Below are positions 12,601 to 24,688 of a DNA stretch of 64,000 bases, in pieces. The stretch is from Platycnemis pennipes (lineage: Eukaryota > Arthropoda > Insecta > Odonata > Platycnemididae): the NCBI GenBank assembly GCA_933228895.1, contig OW121856.1:102151027-102215026 (forward strand). Direction: 5' to 3'. Every line of letters starts with the position of its first letter. The stretch's first letter is position 1. The notes under the pieces were generated by a model. That model ran no database searches and was not told the DNA's origin. It saw nothing but the letters and a program-made list of their open reading frames with translations. The translations under genes and the position numbers were made by a program.

Positions 12601-13440
12601 CTTAGGTTGATGCATAGCATATAAACGGCAGGGAGGAAACAAATTCACCTTGTAATATCTTCCTTTATGTATTGTATCTCACACATTTATTGCACAAAAC
12701 ATGCACAAGATAAGAATTGCCCTCACGAAATGCACTTAAAAATTAATCAAACACCAACAAATAACATACTCTTCTCTTCAGGCCATACACTTTTACACTT
12801 TCTTTCTTTTCTAGCCACTTCTTAAATCAAATTATGAATGCGTTTTCAGACCACCGCGTCTAACACACAACTCCCCGATTCTCGTTCTCTCCTATTGTTC
12901 TTTAATTACCAATGCTTGTTTACTTCCATTATTAGACCTTGCCTTGTTGATCTCCGCGACTCAATTGTTATGTTACAACCTCCATTAACGCTTTCTTCGC
13001 AAGCAACAAATCTTTCTTCAAGAACAATGATGGAAAGGATCCTGTCCAACAACGAACAAAATCCTTGACATTACATCACGTCCTGATTTGATGCGAGAGT
13101 AATTTCTTAAAGCCATTCAACTCTAAAAAATATATTGAACAACTTGAAGCAGCGTTGTAAGAATTGCATGGTTGATTGCATTGGATCGGAATAGAGAAGG
13201 GGCTATTTTCCTTAGTCTAGAATGCATTTTGGATCCATGCAACTCGTCGCTTTACACGATCAATTTTCGCTGCGCACCTCTTTATTCATCAGTCTGCACC
13301 ATGACAAGCATCGGCACACGGCATTTAATAAAATAATAGAAAGGTTTAAATTTACCTTTACAAAAGTCACACAGTAGTTTTTAGCGTATTACGGAAGATC
13401 AATTGTACCTTACATCTTTGCAACATCACGTATAGAATAA
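9640..13440. other. Non-coding stretch, no gene recognised
   Basis: Mostly unique AT-rich DNA. A GC-richer, C-rich, CpG-containing block lies at about 11,830-12,480, where overlapping minus-strand frames look like low-complexity artefacts. A weak tRNA-like patch occurs near 10,440-10,500. No protein family was recognised. Confidence 0.5.
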
Positions 13441-13806
13441 TTATTCCCTCGAATACCTGATACAGAAGCTGGGTAAGATATAGTTTTTAATTGTTTCACT
13501 CGAGAAAGAAACTTTCACATCAACACGATAACACTGCATCAGTAACATATCTACGAAATAATAGCATTTAAGAGATTCTTTCACAACCAATACGGAATGA
13601 TACAATCGAATTTGATGAAGCTCAGTTCCTACCGAGGCCAAAATATATTCATGCCGTAAATATGGAAATGCGAAGTCCCAGTCAACGTTTTTGCTAACGT
13701 GCAACCTGTGAACATGTGCCGAAAACGCATTTTTAGGAGGAGTAGCGTCTATGGAGATATGGATTATTACAAACAACAGGAAACTTCCGACGATAGCCAT
13801 AGCCAA
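13441..13806 (-). CDS. Candidate small ORF with hydrophobic N-terminus, unknown
   Basis: A 121-codon frame in AT-rich DNA. It begins MAMAIVGSFLLFVIIHISID, which would score as a signal peptide or membrane anchor, followed by a polar region with scattered Cys and Tyr and no motif I recognise. There is no convincing promoter, poly(A) signal or homologous neighbour. The length is within what chance allows for one frame in 64 kb. It could be a small secreted protein, an exon, or random. Function unknown. Confidence 0.2.
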   Translation of the reverse strand: MAMAIVGSFLLFVIIHISIDATPPKNAFSAHVHRLHVSKNVDWDFAFPYLRHEYILASVGTELHQIRLYHSVLVVKESLKCYYFVDMLLMQCYRVDVKVSFSSETIKNYILPSFCIRYSRE

Positions 13807-15463
13807 TACGGAGAACCAAACACCTCCAAATACAACCCGTAGCCTATGTAGATAAAAGTTCTTAGGACCGATAATGAAGAAACAGGTGCCCTACCCAATC
13901 ACTGAGATTATTAAGGTGTATAAAATTCGTTCACATAAACCCATAGCGCTTTCCTTCATGAATATCCATTTCAACAGTGACAACTAATTTGAAACAGACC
14001 CCCACTGTAATACCTAAAATAGTACAATTACTTGCATAAAATGCAAAGCTACGCCATGAACGATAAAGCGAGAAAGAGCATGCTTAACATCCTATACTTT
14101 TAAGAAATATTTCTCACCAAGAGTACTTTTTAAATTTAAACTGACAAACATTAAAACCATTCTTTCCGTCGATATATGCAATTGGAAACAACTATTAACC
14201 AGTTATTATAAAAAATAAAATATCGATGTGAAGCAACTTCTTTTCAGATTCCATGCATGCTTTTAATACCAACACATCACCTAATCAAGGAGCCTATAGT
14301 TTATTAGGGACGGAAGTCTGCCGATGTGGACGTAAAAAAAAAGCTTTTAAGAAAGCAAGCACTGGGTGGGGGAGAAAGAGGCGTCTTTTAACTTAATTAC
14401 AGACGGACTGATCACTTACTTCCCTCCGAAACGAAATGCCTTCACCCCCCCCCCCCCCCCCCCCAAGTCCTCTCCCGACTTTAAGACCTCACCTTTTTAA
14501 CGTCGCCCCACGACTTCATTTCCCCCAAGCAATCCCCCTCGTGGGCCGCTAACAACCTGTTACCGCTAGAGGGTGGAGATAGGGGAGGAGATGAGGCCTC
14601 AGGGGTGAGGGGGCCGGGGGGGGGAGAGGGTCGGGACACGCCGTGGGGGCCACAAAAACGTTATAGGCAGAGACTGGCGAAACTGCCTCCCAGTGAACGA
14701 TAACCCTGGCACTCACTCGATTACCATCTCATTTCCATGGTGACGAGGGCACTGCATTCGCTCAAGCAGAAGGTAAGGGATAAGGAAATGACTCGAGGAG
14801 CTCCAAATGGGGGCTGCAGGGGGGGGGGGGAGGAGGGAGACATCCTTGAGGAAGGGGGTGAGAGCCCACCCCCCAATCCTTCCTGCCGGCATTGTTCCAG
14901 AATCCTTACTCGATACCCTCCATCAACCTCGCTCACCAAATGGGAATGCATTAATTCCACGGGCTGGAGTGAGATATTTTTTTTCCTTCTTTTTCCGGAG
15001 ACGGAGCAGTTAATTCACTACTTCCCGGGTTCCTTTCTAGAGGGCTTATGAAAACGTGCGCGAGGAATGTAGAGTTTGGGGGTTGGAGGAATGAGGAAGG
15101 CTAAATCAGGGCCACGAGAAAACTAGGGAAACGATTCATGGGAGAAGAAGGGCAAAGACAAGGAGAGGAGGAAGAGATCGATCCGGAGGGGGAGAGAATA
15201 TACTCACAAGGAAAACGGAGGTGGAGAAAGGAATAAGTGCGAAAAACTATGCATTTCTTCAAGCACGAGAAAAGTAAATCCGAGACGAAGAGAATGAGCT
15301 TTTCAGAAAATAAAAACCTTACGAGGGACTCCCAAATCCTGACGAAACACATTATATTCGTCACGATTACAATTTAATGTCAAATCTTTTGGTAGAACCC
15401 TCAAAAGTATTTCCTTAGCATCCATTAAAAATCCCTAAATAATGCTGCACACCAATGCAAGTA
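13807..15463. other. Non-coding stretch with poly-C and poly-G runs
   Basis: No gene seen. It contains an uninterrupted run of 20 C at 14445-14464 and one of 12 G at 14819-14830, separated by a G/A-rich block at about 14,570-14,650. A further purine-rich block lies at about 15,080-15,200. Short frames over these runs are compositional. Confidence 0.5.
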
Positions 15464-15770
15464 CAGTGACATCCCGGCGAACGAAGATTATTCGTTCCGG
15501 ACTCACATCACTAGCCGAAATCTTCGTAAGCGGGGTATCACTTATACTTTTTCTTAGCGTATCTGCGAATAGATAAGTAATTCCGAGGCGTAAATCAATT
15601 AATCGGACTCAAGGACAACAATTCTAATGACAATTGGTGCGAAAATTAACCATACAACGCGGTTACGTTATGTTAGCGCGCGTACCCACTACAAAGTTTG
15701 TCAGCCGAGACCAAAAAATAGCGAAAAGTATTTTCGTCAGCCAGGTTAATAGTAAGCCGAGGTATCACTG
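15464..15770. mobile_element. Mariner/pogo-type MITE with TA target duplication
   Basis: A 307-bp element flanked by TA on both sides (15462-15463 and 15771-15772). The left end reads CAGTGACATCCCGGCGAACG and the right end, reverse-complemented, CAGTGATACCTCGGCTTAC. The left end continues with GATTATTCGTTCCGG. CAGTG-TA-CTCGG ends followed by ATTCGTTCCGG are familiar from Tc1/mariner-superfamily MITEs of insects. No transposase remains, so it is non-autonomous. Confidence 0.8.
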
Positions 15771-16129
15771 TACTCCCCAAGCAGATGTAACACAAGCAAT
15801 TTTCGGTACATTAATTATTTAGTCTCTCACGTTATACCACCGTTTGGGCATACAAACTGTACCACCGCATTAGCCTCGACAGGTTTCGGAGTAAGTACCA
15901 TTATTGTTACCTTTCCACAAAACCAATCGAACAACGTTTTCGAAGCAGATAGTTATCAAGTTTAATTAACGAGCTTAACACAGTTACTTCGTAAAAAACA
16001 TGAAGATATAAATTCTACTCTTTCCACATATAAAATATATGCTTATGTTTTAAATACAGAAAACCGCCGTGCAGTTTGACATAAGAAAACACCCATGTAT
16101 GATGAATTATGCAGTGATTGGAAGTTCAT

Positions 16130-16352
16130 GGGGTTCTACTTGGTGAAGTGGCTGGAATGCAGTCTTCCCTTGCCGAGTTCGAATCCCAGAAGGGACCATG
16201 TTATCGATAGACCAGTACCTACTTGAGGGTTGTGAGGAGAACACTTTAAGCTCAGTACTCCGTCCGTCAGATGGGACGCTAGATCGTGGAACCTTGGAAG
16301 CTTTTCTTTAAGAATAATCCCTACGCCGGGTTTCTCCCCACCCTTCCTCTGT
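16130..16352 (+). mobile_element. SINE family 1, copy 1 (tRNA-derived)
   Basis: The tRNA-like head has an A-box-like region (about 16,141-16,165) and B-box AGTTCGAATCC near 16,176. It is followed by the family body CAGTACTCCGTC, ATGGGACG, AACCTTGGAAGC and GCCGGGTTTCTCCCCACCC. The layout matches the better-preserved copy at 38,745-39,076. RNA polymerase III would have transcribed the parent. Confidence 0.8.
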
Positions 16353-16711
16353 TGTATTCGTACCCAAAAGCCTTATTGTATTACTTCTTCCTCTTTTCCC
16401 CACTACTCTACCTTCGATATCGGTATTACATAAGCTATTGCTTTTAATCAATAGATCTATCCACCTCCTCTAAGTTTTTATCGACAACTTCATCTCCTCA
16501 ACAAAGATGCACCTCCAATCTTTTTTCATCCTGTTTCTCAAAGACCTAATTTTCATATTGCCATCCTCCACACGCAACAAACGTCATCCTAACCCTTCCT
16601 TAACATCTTTAGTATGATTTTCAGTCCTTTAATAAGTAAAAGCCTCTTTATCTAATGCAATTCTCCTGCCTTGGTACTTGGTCCTCGAAAATAAGTATTA
16701 ATTTGTGAGGG

Positions 16712-16870
16712 CACAGCTCACCAAATATAAGCCCAAAGGCGAGTGAAATACACACGGTAGGAGAGCCAGTTCCTTTCCCGATCCCGCTTGCAGTTTACCA
16801 GGAAGATTAGGTACTTAACTTAGGTTTGCCAAGTCATGCCCAAAGGCCTCGCCGGAGACGCCTCCGAGAC
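16712..16870 (-). mobile_element. SINE family 2, copy 1 (partial)
   Basis: On the plus strand it shares ATAAGCCCAAAGGC-TGTGAAAT-CAC, then CAGT-CCTTTCC, with 49,601-49,852 in the same order and spacing. It lacks most of the tRNA-like head that the other copy keeps. Confidence 0.6.
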
Positions 16871-17519
16871 CTGTCAGTAGACCAACCCTCAACCCAAAAG
16901 TCTATCACGCTCACTAGGTCCTCATTTGTTCAGAATGAGTACATATCTGGGGATAAATTATACCCTACCATGTACTCATTTGATGGAAAGTAGGGAACTA
17001 TACGGCAGTACCCACACTCCAGTTCATGAAGAAGTGTTGTACATAAGGAACCTAGCCTAAGTTACTTCCGCAAAGTTACTCTTTCACGAAAATATACACT
17101 GATTACATCTTAACATTACCGCAATGTTGATCCATCTTCAGGTGCATACCTTAACAGGATATCAGTCCCTTGATCTAGCGTCTCCACACAGAAATTTAAC
17201 ATTCAGGTGAAATATATCGAATTCTTTGACCGAGGCGCAGCAGGCCGGCAAGACGAGCGCACCGCTTCGAGGAACTCTGCGGAAATCAAAGCCCCAGAAA
17301 TACCCACGGCCTCCTAAATCCAAACATCCCCCACTCCGCCGAGCAAATAAAAAACGACGGTGATCCGTATATTTCCAGGCAGCCTCTTTGACGCAAAAGG
17401 ATGAGAAAAGGGGAAGGAGGCAGTGTGTGGAAAGGATGAATGCGTGGGCGGGTGGGAGGGCGTGAAAAATCCGAAAGGCAAACACTAGACGGATTTCTCA
17501 GGCGACGCCGTGAAGAGGC

Positions 17520-17730
17520 AAAGGGGAGTTGGCGGATCGGGAAGGGGGAGTTGGCGATCGGAAAGGGGGAGTTGGCGGATCGGAAAGGGGGAGTTGGCGG
17601 ATCGGAAAGGGGGAGTTGGCGGATCGGAAAGGGGGAGATGGCGGATCGGAAAGGGGGAGTTGGAGGATCGGGAAGGGGGAGTTGGCGGATCGGAAAGGGG
17701 GAGTTGGCGGATCGGGAAGGGGGGGGGGAG
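17520..17730. repeat. Minisatellite, 22-bp unit, about 9-10 copies
   Basis: Nearly perfect tandem array of a 22-bp G-rich unit, CGGAAAGGGGGAGTTGGCGG plus AT, with sporadic changes (CGGGAAG, GAGATGG, TTGGAGG and a 1-bp loss). The unit has no stop codon in several frames, and 22 is not a multiple of three. The array therefore opens long frames on both strands encoding 22-residue repeats such as GSWRIGKGELADRKGGVG. These are artefacts, not genes. Confidence 0.9.
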
Positions 17731-19490
17731 GTTAGGGCAGGGAGAGAAAGACGCGGTAATCCGACGATAGATCGGCAATGAGCTCGGACGGCACCGGAGC
17801 GTAAACAAGCGGGGAGAAAAAAACGAGGCCGGGATGAAAGAAAGAAGAGGAAAACGGATGGGGACGAAAGTGGAGAGAGAGAAAAGGAAGATCGATCGGA
17901 GAGAGGAGCCGGAATTATAAACACAAACAAAACCGAGCGTTAGCAGGGGGATGCATCTTGGGGTGATAAAGAGGAGAGGCGACTATTTATTCACGGAAAT
18001 TTAACCACCACCACGCCACGTCGGCATTAAATAAGAAGCCGGAGGAGGGTGGGAAATCACGCAGACATTTTTACCATATCGCACGAGGGAATACTTGGCG
18101 AAATAGTTTCTTCCATTCGAATCCATAACCAACTTTAAGAATCTAAATCCAAGATCGATCCCATACATCTTATAAGTAAATATCCCATTGAATCGGAAAA
18201 CATCTGCACCGATTCCAGAAAATATTTTTTTAATAGATGAGTAGGCATTCATTTGCACACACTATTAGTTCAGCAGGTAAGAAAATTATCAAAGGTTACT
18301 ATCAGAAGTAAGATAAAAACATTCGGCAAGAGGAGAAATGCATAAGAAAAAAAGTTTCACGCCATGACTATATTGGCTTAGGACTCATGTGATTAATACG
18401 AGAGCGGTTTGACACAATGAATATGTCAGACTCACTGAACCGAATACTACTCAAAGAGAAACATTTGACAAACATAAGTATTGAATCCAAAAGCATACCT
18501 CACGTTGAAGACGCCAGTCAAGGTAGTCAGGTCGGTAACCTGTTTGGCTTGGCAGCCCAAAGGTTGCAGGGTCAAAGTAGGTCACGGGCTTTGTTGTTGT
18601 GTAGCCTTGGGATTAAAACTAGTATCAAGTCATGCTGGACTGCGATATAATGCAAGAAGTTGAAGCACCTTGAAACTTAATTATGCATCCACAGCCAACG
18701 TCGTGAAATGTTAAGGGTGAGGACACAACGTCCCAATACGTGGGCACACCGAGGTCACAAATTACTGCAGCGATATCATACTTCGGTTTTGATAAAACGC
18801 CTCGGCTGCCGTAAGTAGAGTAATAAATTGATAGTTGGCACGTTCGACAGCGAACCATTTTTTCAATCGCTATCTCTCTCGTGTGGAGGCGACTAAAGCC
18901 GACACCGCGTGTTACTGGATCACCGTTCACCTGAATCAACAAATCCAACCTCTGCTAATAATACCTCTATTCTAACGGTGGAATGGCCTAATCCGAGATC
19001 TTTCATTCAAGTATAGAAAACTCTTTCGGTAAATACCCCATTGCAGAGAAGCTAAAACTTTTTGCGAAGATTCGAAGAAGACGCTGATAAAAAATGTGCA
19101 ACTAAAATCTATCACCATTTCCAATATAGCATCAGAATTTAAATTCAACACGCTGAGAAGAAATGCTTGGATTTGCACAACGCTCAGCATATTACACTGC
19201 TGGATATGGAGAGGTTCGTTAATGCTTGTGTATTCAATCAACGATACTCCATTTCTCAGTGGCATAATGATACAAAATTTTCAAGCGTGATGAATATTAC
19301 GGTTGTTCTGATATCTCCTTCATTTTCAGAAAACCTATCCAAAAATCCGAACTGTTCTGTACTATTTTGTAAATGAAGTAATCTGTTTGATAGATAGCAG
19401 TCAGCAATTTACCAATCTTTTGTGGTGGCAACATTGAATGAAAATTTAAGATTTCCCCCATAATTCAAGGCCGGACTCCTTCTTTAAGAT
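17731..19490. other. Non-coding stretch, no gene recognised
   Basis: A purine-rich tail of the minisatellite region runs to about 17,990, then AT-rich unique DNA. A weak tRNA-like patch lies near 18,530-18,640. No coding signal was recognised on either strand. Confidence 0.45.
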
Positions 19491-20200
19491 TCTACATCTA
19501 CATGATACCCTGCAAGCCACCATAAAAGTGTGTGGCAGGGGGTGAATTCTCACCAAACATGCACTACATATGATGCATAAAAAAGGATTAGTATTAATAT
19601 ACTACACTAAACTTCACTATTTAAAAAAGATAAAAATAGCAAAGTAAGCATGCAACAACATGCTGTTAGTTGGGTTACCATCAGGTCCTTATACCAACAT
19701 GCAGCTACCTATGCTATCCATTGCTACACTCGTATTGGATATATTTACCGTTATTCATATCCATAATTGTACGAGGAAAAAAGGAAATTTTGAATCTGTC
19801 AGTACGGCAATCAATTTCTCTAATTTTGTAATCACAGTCCAGTCTGCCATAGTAAGTTGAGGTTCGCAAAATATTTTTAACGTCATCACTGAAAATATTA
19901 ACTTGGAATTTATTAAAGAGATTAAGCCTCAATTTCAACCAGCGATCTGACAATGATTCCCAATATAATTCATTTAATAGACTGGTTACGCTAATAAGGC
20001 TATCGTATCGCCCCTTTATAAATCTTACCGATTTTCGCTGCACACGCTCAAGTTCATTATTTAGGCCGATTTCGTACGGATCCCATATGCTGGCAGCATA
20101 TTCCAAATGAGGTCTAACAAGGGAAAAGTAGCTAATTTCTCGTACATGTTCGTCAGATTTAACCAATATCCTTTTGATGAATCCCAGAAGATTTCACGAA
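19491..20200 (-). mobile_element. LINE family A, 3' end with RT C-terminal region
   Basis: The minus-strand translation contains LGFIKRIL, then SLVRPHLEYAASIWDPYEIG, ELERVQRKSVRFIKGRY, LFNKF and FKISFFPRTIMDMN. This is the C-terminal region of CR1/Jockey-like non-LTR retrotransposon polyproteins. Reading is open for about 150 codons (19,714-20,166). The 3' UTR ends on the plus strand as CTACATCTACATGATACCCTGC, a (GATGTA)-type tail. This is the best-preserved of the family A copies here and the reference for the others. It is 5'-truncated and no longer autonomous. Confidence 0.9.
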
Positions 20201-20427
20201 TCACAAATATTACAGTTACAATATAAGATCCAAGCAAAAAAAAACCAGAGGTACGCACTGTTCAGTGTGTTTATGAAAATGATCATCCGCCAATTACTAC
20301 ACTGTACTCTAGTATGTTTCCCAAAAATAAGAGATTTTGTTCATATTAAAGAATGTCCGTACCATGCGAAGTGTTACGGAAGGCATAAAGGTAGTTGTTT
20401 CCGGCTTGATTTGGTGGAATATCATAG

Positions 20428-20644
20428 CGAAAGAAAAATACTGGCAATTTTCCACAAGAATAAAGACATTTACTTTTGACCGGTTTCGGTGTACAACACC
20501 GTCTTCAGGTCTTCAACTGTGATAATCTTTAAATGCACGTATTTCCCCCCAATTCCAACACACCTGAAGATGGTGTTGTACACCGAAACCGGTCAAAAGT
20601 AAATGTCTTTATTCTTGTGGAAAATTGCCAGTATTTTTCTTTCG
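20428..20644. repeat. Foldback hairpin, 83-bp arms, near-perfect
   Basis: Arm 1 (20428-20510) is the reverse complement of arm 2 (20562-20644) with one mismatch seen; the spacer is 51 bp. The arms contain GACCGGTTTCGGTGTACAAC next to a CTTCAGGT end, a motif pair common in dispersed arthropod repeats. The spacer sequence AACTGTGATAATCTTTAAAT recurs at 20722 (direct repeat 20515-20559 and 20722-20766). GTTACGGAAGG occurs both before arm 1 (20373) and after arm 2. It looks like a foldback insertion or a template-switch product. Confidence 0.9.
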
Positions 20645-21239
20645 TTACGGAAGGACTTAATGTTAATTCATAATCTTTGAATTATATCAGAATCTACCTC
20701 CCTATAGAATTCATCTGTAAAAACTGTGATAATCTTTAAATGCACGTATTTCCCCTCAATTCCAAAAAATATTTGAACACACAACATTTTCATGCGTCTT
20801 GAAATTCAAGGCATGCAATACCTTTAATTAATTAAACAACAGTGCCACTTTTCCATGTAATTTTTACTGCACTGCGAGTTTCATCTTACAAGAGTCGTCT
20901 GAGGCTCATGACGTCACAAGAAAGTCATCTTGAAGTCTAGTACTTTAAGCTGACTCTGTGAACAACGCGCAGATAATCATAATATCTGAGGCAAAGCGAG
21001 AAAGTTGTTTGATTAATGTGTACTAACCCTACAATTCTTCAACTAATACCTGGTGTTTCAAACCCGAATCCGAAAATCATTGTAATAAAATAAATATATT
21101 TGGTGTTACAAGGAGTAGAGGATCGACAGCTGAGGTAAATTGTTCTTTGAAAGAAAAACAGGCTTCTTAAGGAATAGAGGACGGGTGAAGAGAATCCACG
21201 CATCGGAATTAGCAGACAAAAAGGCGCCAAAGAGCTCAT

Positions 21240-21392
21240 AGTTCAACGTCCCATCCAGCGGACACAGTACTGCACTATAAGTGCTCTCAACACGGCACTC
21301 AAATACACAAATGCAGAAGAATCACTATCACTGCTGTGATTTGAACGTGGTCCTTAGGGTAGGGAGATCAGTATTCTGGCGACCACTCCAGT
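21240..21392 (-). mobile_element. SINE family 1, copy 2 (reverse, partial)
   Basis: On the plus strand AACGTCCCATCC, CAGTACTGC and GATTTGAACG precede AGTATTCTGGCGACCACTCC. This is the reverse complement of the SINE 1 body and tRNA-like head, with B-box and A-box remnants. It is diverged and lacks the 3' third of the body. Confidence 0.65.
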
Positions 21393-23522
21393 CAGAAACA
21401 TGATAGAAGGAGAAGAAGCTTGATGGGATCAAGGTGCCTGTGACCGACTATCTACGGATGAAACAAACCCACGAAAAATTCCCTGAGTTGGCGGTTCTCC
21501 CAATCGATAGGCGGTACCAATGGCTTCATCCCTTGAAGGAATTGGAGCCTGCTTATCAGGTTCAGGAGTGCCAAGATTTTTAGTCCCTGGACCCATTGCT
21601 GGGCAGAGGACAGGGGGGGGAGAAAAGCACTGAGCGGGAGGGAACGAGAAGGGGTGGGAAGGAGATCAAGTCGAGGAAGACGCGAGCGAGAGAATGGCAA
21701 GGGGGAGTCGCTTCATGAGTCGTTGATCCCCAGGAGATGAAAAGGAAGGAGAGGTTAAGGGTGGCGCGCAAGGAAAAGAACACCGCGCGGTAAATGGATA
21801 ATGAAAAGCAGCAAAAAAATGGGCAGGATAGGGGGGGAGGGGCATCATAAAAAGTTCCGAGAGATGTAAAAGCCTCGGACTGGGAATATTCTAGCGAAAA
21901 ATACAGAGCGGAGTTCTTTTTCCTCTTAATTGAGACGATAACGTGGATTTTCGGCGACGCTAATTAAAAAGAACTTGGCGTCGTGCGGTTATCCAATTAC
22001 CACAGCCCACGGTCAAATTTTCATGACACCGAAGCATACACGGGGCACAGTCTCCAAAAAGCGGAATTAAAGCTTTCCATATTGAAAATCAAATTCTCTG
22101 ATAAAGAAACTGACACTCTTCGAATACAGACGAAGATGAATCGGTTAAGGTTCCAGATTTCAAACTCATTGGAACAACATATTTTCTATTTGTAGGTATT
22201 TGCCCTCTTGCCTGATTTTCAATTTTATGACCATTTTTCTCACTCAGTTATGCACAATAGTGTGTAAACCTTAAAGTTAAAAGCAAGCAACCCCACCGCA
22301 AGTAATACAGTAAAATGGATAAAAAAATCAGCAAACATATAAAAACGACAAAGCGTCACAGATAGTCCTACAAGCACGTTGAAAATGGGTGAACTCAATG
22401 AATCAGAGCATGATGCAAATGAGAGAAGTTAAAAAAATGGTAACATAAACAAGATAGGACAACAGCAGAGAAAAGAATATCAAATAATACACACTATCGT
22501 GAAGATAAAAGAATTGAGAAAAAAACCATTAACACATTATGGTGGGGATTAAGAAAGACAAAAAAATTAATGATAATCATTCTAGGTAACAAGTCAAAAA
22601 CTAGTAGAAATACGCTCGGATAAGGTTAAGCTGTTCTAAGGGGATTGCAGAGGATAGTGGACAATATATCAATGTTCGACACGTTAAGGTTGGCTTAAAT
22701 GGGCTGGGAGAAGAAAAAGGAAAGCAAGGCATGAATGTGATTAGAGGCACACGGATTTAATTACACACTTCACATGCACGCCCATACAGAATTACGCAAG
22801 ATTACATTCTCCCTGCAAAGTTGGTATAAATTCTCAGTGTGGTGATGAGAAGCATCTAGAAGTATCTGTACACCGCTTCGAATTATAGAGAGGAGAATCT
22901 ATATACCCTTTTAAAACAGTAATATGGATTTTACGACGCAAGGAGTAGAAGTGAGACTGCAGTTGAGATTCTGAGCATGGCCCTAGGTAAGAAATCACGC
23001 CATATGATTATGATAAGGTACTCCTTATACATAAAAAGCGATAGAATATAAGGATTGAAATAAGTTTCCCCTCCTACTAGGCAAAAGTGATTATGCATCT
23101 AAAGACACGGTAGAAAAAAACCCCAAGGAAGAATTCCGGTTTAAGATTAGAAAAAGGAAGTCAAAGTAAGACGCTTCAGCGGTAAACATAACTAAAGCCA
23201 AAAAGATAAAGATCATATACAAGGAGCCTCTGTTTGCCTCGAGTTTCTAGGCAAGGGTAGCGAAGCGCAGTGAAATAGGAGCAGGCAACTTATCTGACCC
23301 AACAAAACTTCACGGGTAGTGGACGAAGCCGGAGTTAATATGCAAGGTAGTTCTCTGTCAAATCTAGGCTGAATAATATATAATAAAGAAATAACACCAT
23401 CATGACTGGTTGCGAACGACAGTGGATTCTCAACATCCGTTTCATTTGCATCTAATAATTGATTAGTAAGACAAACAGAAAAGGGCATGATCCTCTCGTG
23501 ATATAATGACGAGACAATATTT
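21393..23522. other. Non-coding stretch, no gene recognised
   Basis: A purine-rich tract at 21,600-21,850 (plus strand) yields Pro/Ser-rich shadow frames on the minus strand. The remainder is AT-rich unique DNA. The 17-mer CTATCGTGAAGATAAAA occurs at about 22,495 and again near 23,675. Confidence 0.45.
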
Positions 23523-23640
23523 ATATCTACTGACTATCCGGCAAGCCACCTCTAGTGTGTGTGGCAGGGGTGAATAATCAACAAGTATGCACTACATACA
23601 TGCAATAAGTTTATTTATATTACCTACCTAAAAAGGTAAT
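23523..23640 (-). mobile_element. LINE family A, 3' tail fragment
   Basis: The plus strand reads TATCTACTGACTATCCGGCA, then GCCACC, TGTGTGGCAGGGGTGAA and ATGCACTACAT. This matches the last ~100 bp of family A at 19,491. No coding part remains. Confidence 0.7.
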
Positions 23641-24579
23641 AATAATAATATGAAAGCTATAAATAATAAAAAATAACTATCGTGAAGATAAAATAATAAA
23701 ATAGATATAAAATAATAGTAATATGAAAGCCATGCAGGATAATAATTAAAGATTCCACTTTTCATGCAACTTGCAAGGAAATATATGAGAAAACCTACAG
23801 TACTGCATCATAAATATTACGTGTTCGTGCAAACATGCGTAAATCCTAATAAACCCACACACAAATCTTATCTGTTCAGTAAATAAAACGTGTTGTACTT
23901 CTATACCAAGATTTTTAAAACCCTACCATGGTTTCAACGCTTAAGCTTAAATTTCCGCAGTCACTGTGAATGGAAATTTGTTTTTAAGAAGGCATGACTG
24001 CGTAAGAAGTTTTAATGTTGTAATGATCACCAAATTTTGTGGAAAAAACGAGAATTTGAATCCGCCTGTGAGGCAGCATGTCTCTCTACATGAATGCGTG
24101 TGAAGTGGCCAATGTGCAACTTAAAGCATTGAAATAAAAAAATCAATATTCTGAAGGCAGAATGCGAACAAAAGTTTTTTTTTGAAGATTAAATTCGTTC
24201 CCCTTCTATAGTGGTACTGTCGCAAAAATGAGCGCTGAAGCGAGGACACTAGGCGATGATAACCGTTTGCGGAAGCATTAGCAGAAAATGTTGGCGACGG
24301 TCCCGCAATAAATGCACAAAGGAGAGATTATAAAGGGATTTCATAGGAATCGAAGCATTTCGCGGTACATAATCCTATTTTCTACTTCAATATTATTTTG
24401 ACTTTGGTGAGCCGGGAGAGGAAAGGAAAGCACTTGACTGTTGAAGAAGATAATCCGAGGTTTCACAAACAGAGATGGGAAGAGAATGGAGACGGGGGAA
24501 TATAAAGAAGGAGGAAATGGTGCGTCGAGGAAAAAGGAGGAGTAGAGATACACTTTGGTCTTGCCGTGTGGGGAGAGAT

Positions 24580-24688
24580 CTTCAATTCGAATACTCCGTC
24601 CGCAGAGTGGAACCAGTGGACCAGACTCTTGGCACCGTTAAGAGCAAGCTAATCCCTTCGCCGGGTTTCCCTCCACCCTCCTCCATTC
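24580..24688 (+). mobile_element. SINE family 1, copy 3 (body only)
   Basis: Carries AATACTCCGTC, CTTGGCACC, GTTAAGAGCAAGCTAAT and CGCCGGGTTTCCCTCCACCC in family order. The tRNA-like head is missing or unrecognisable. Confidence 0.65.

Noticed and set aside
17286..17930. A 214-codon minus-strand frame plus several overlapping frames
   Set aside because: Created by the stop-free 22-bp minisatellite; the peptide is a simple Pro/Ser/Phe repeat in several frames at once.
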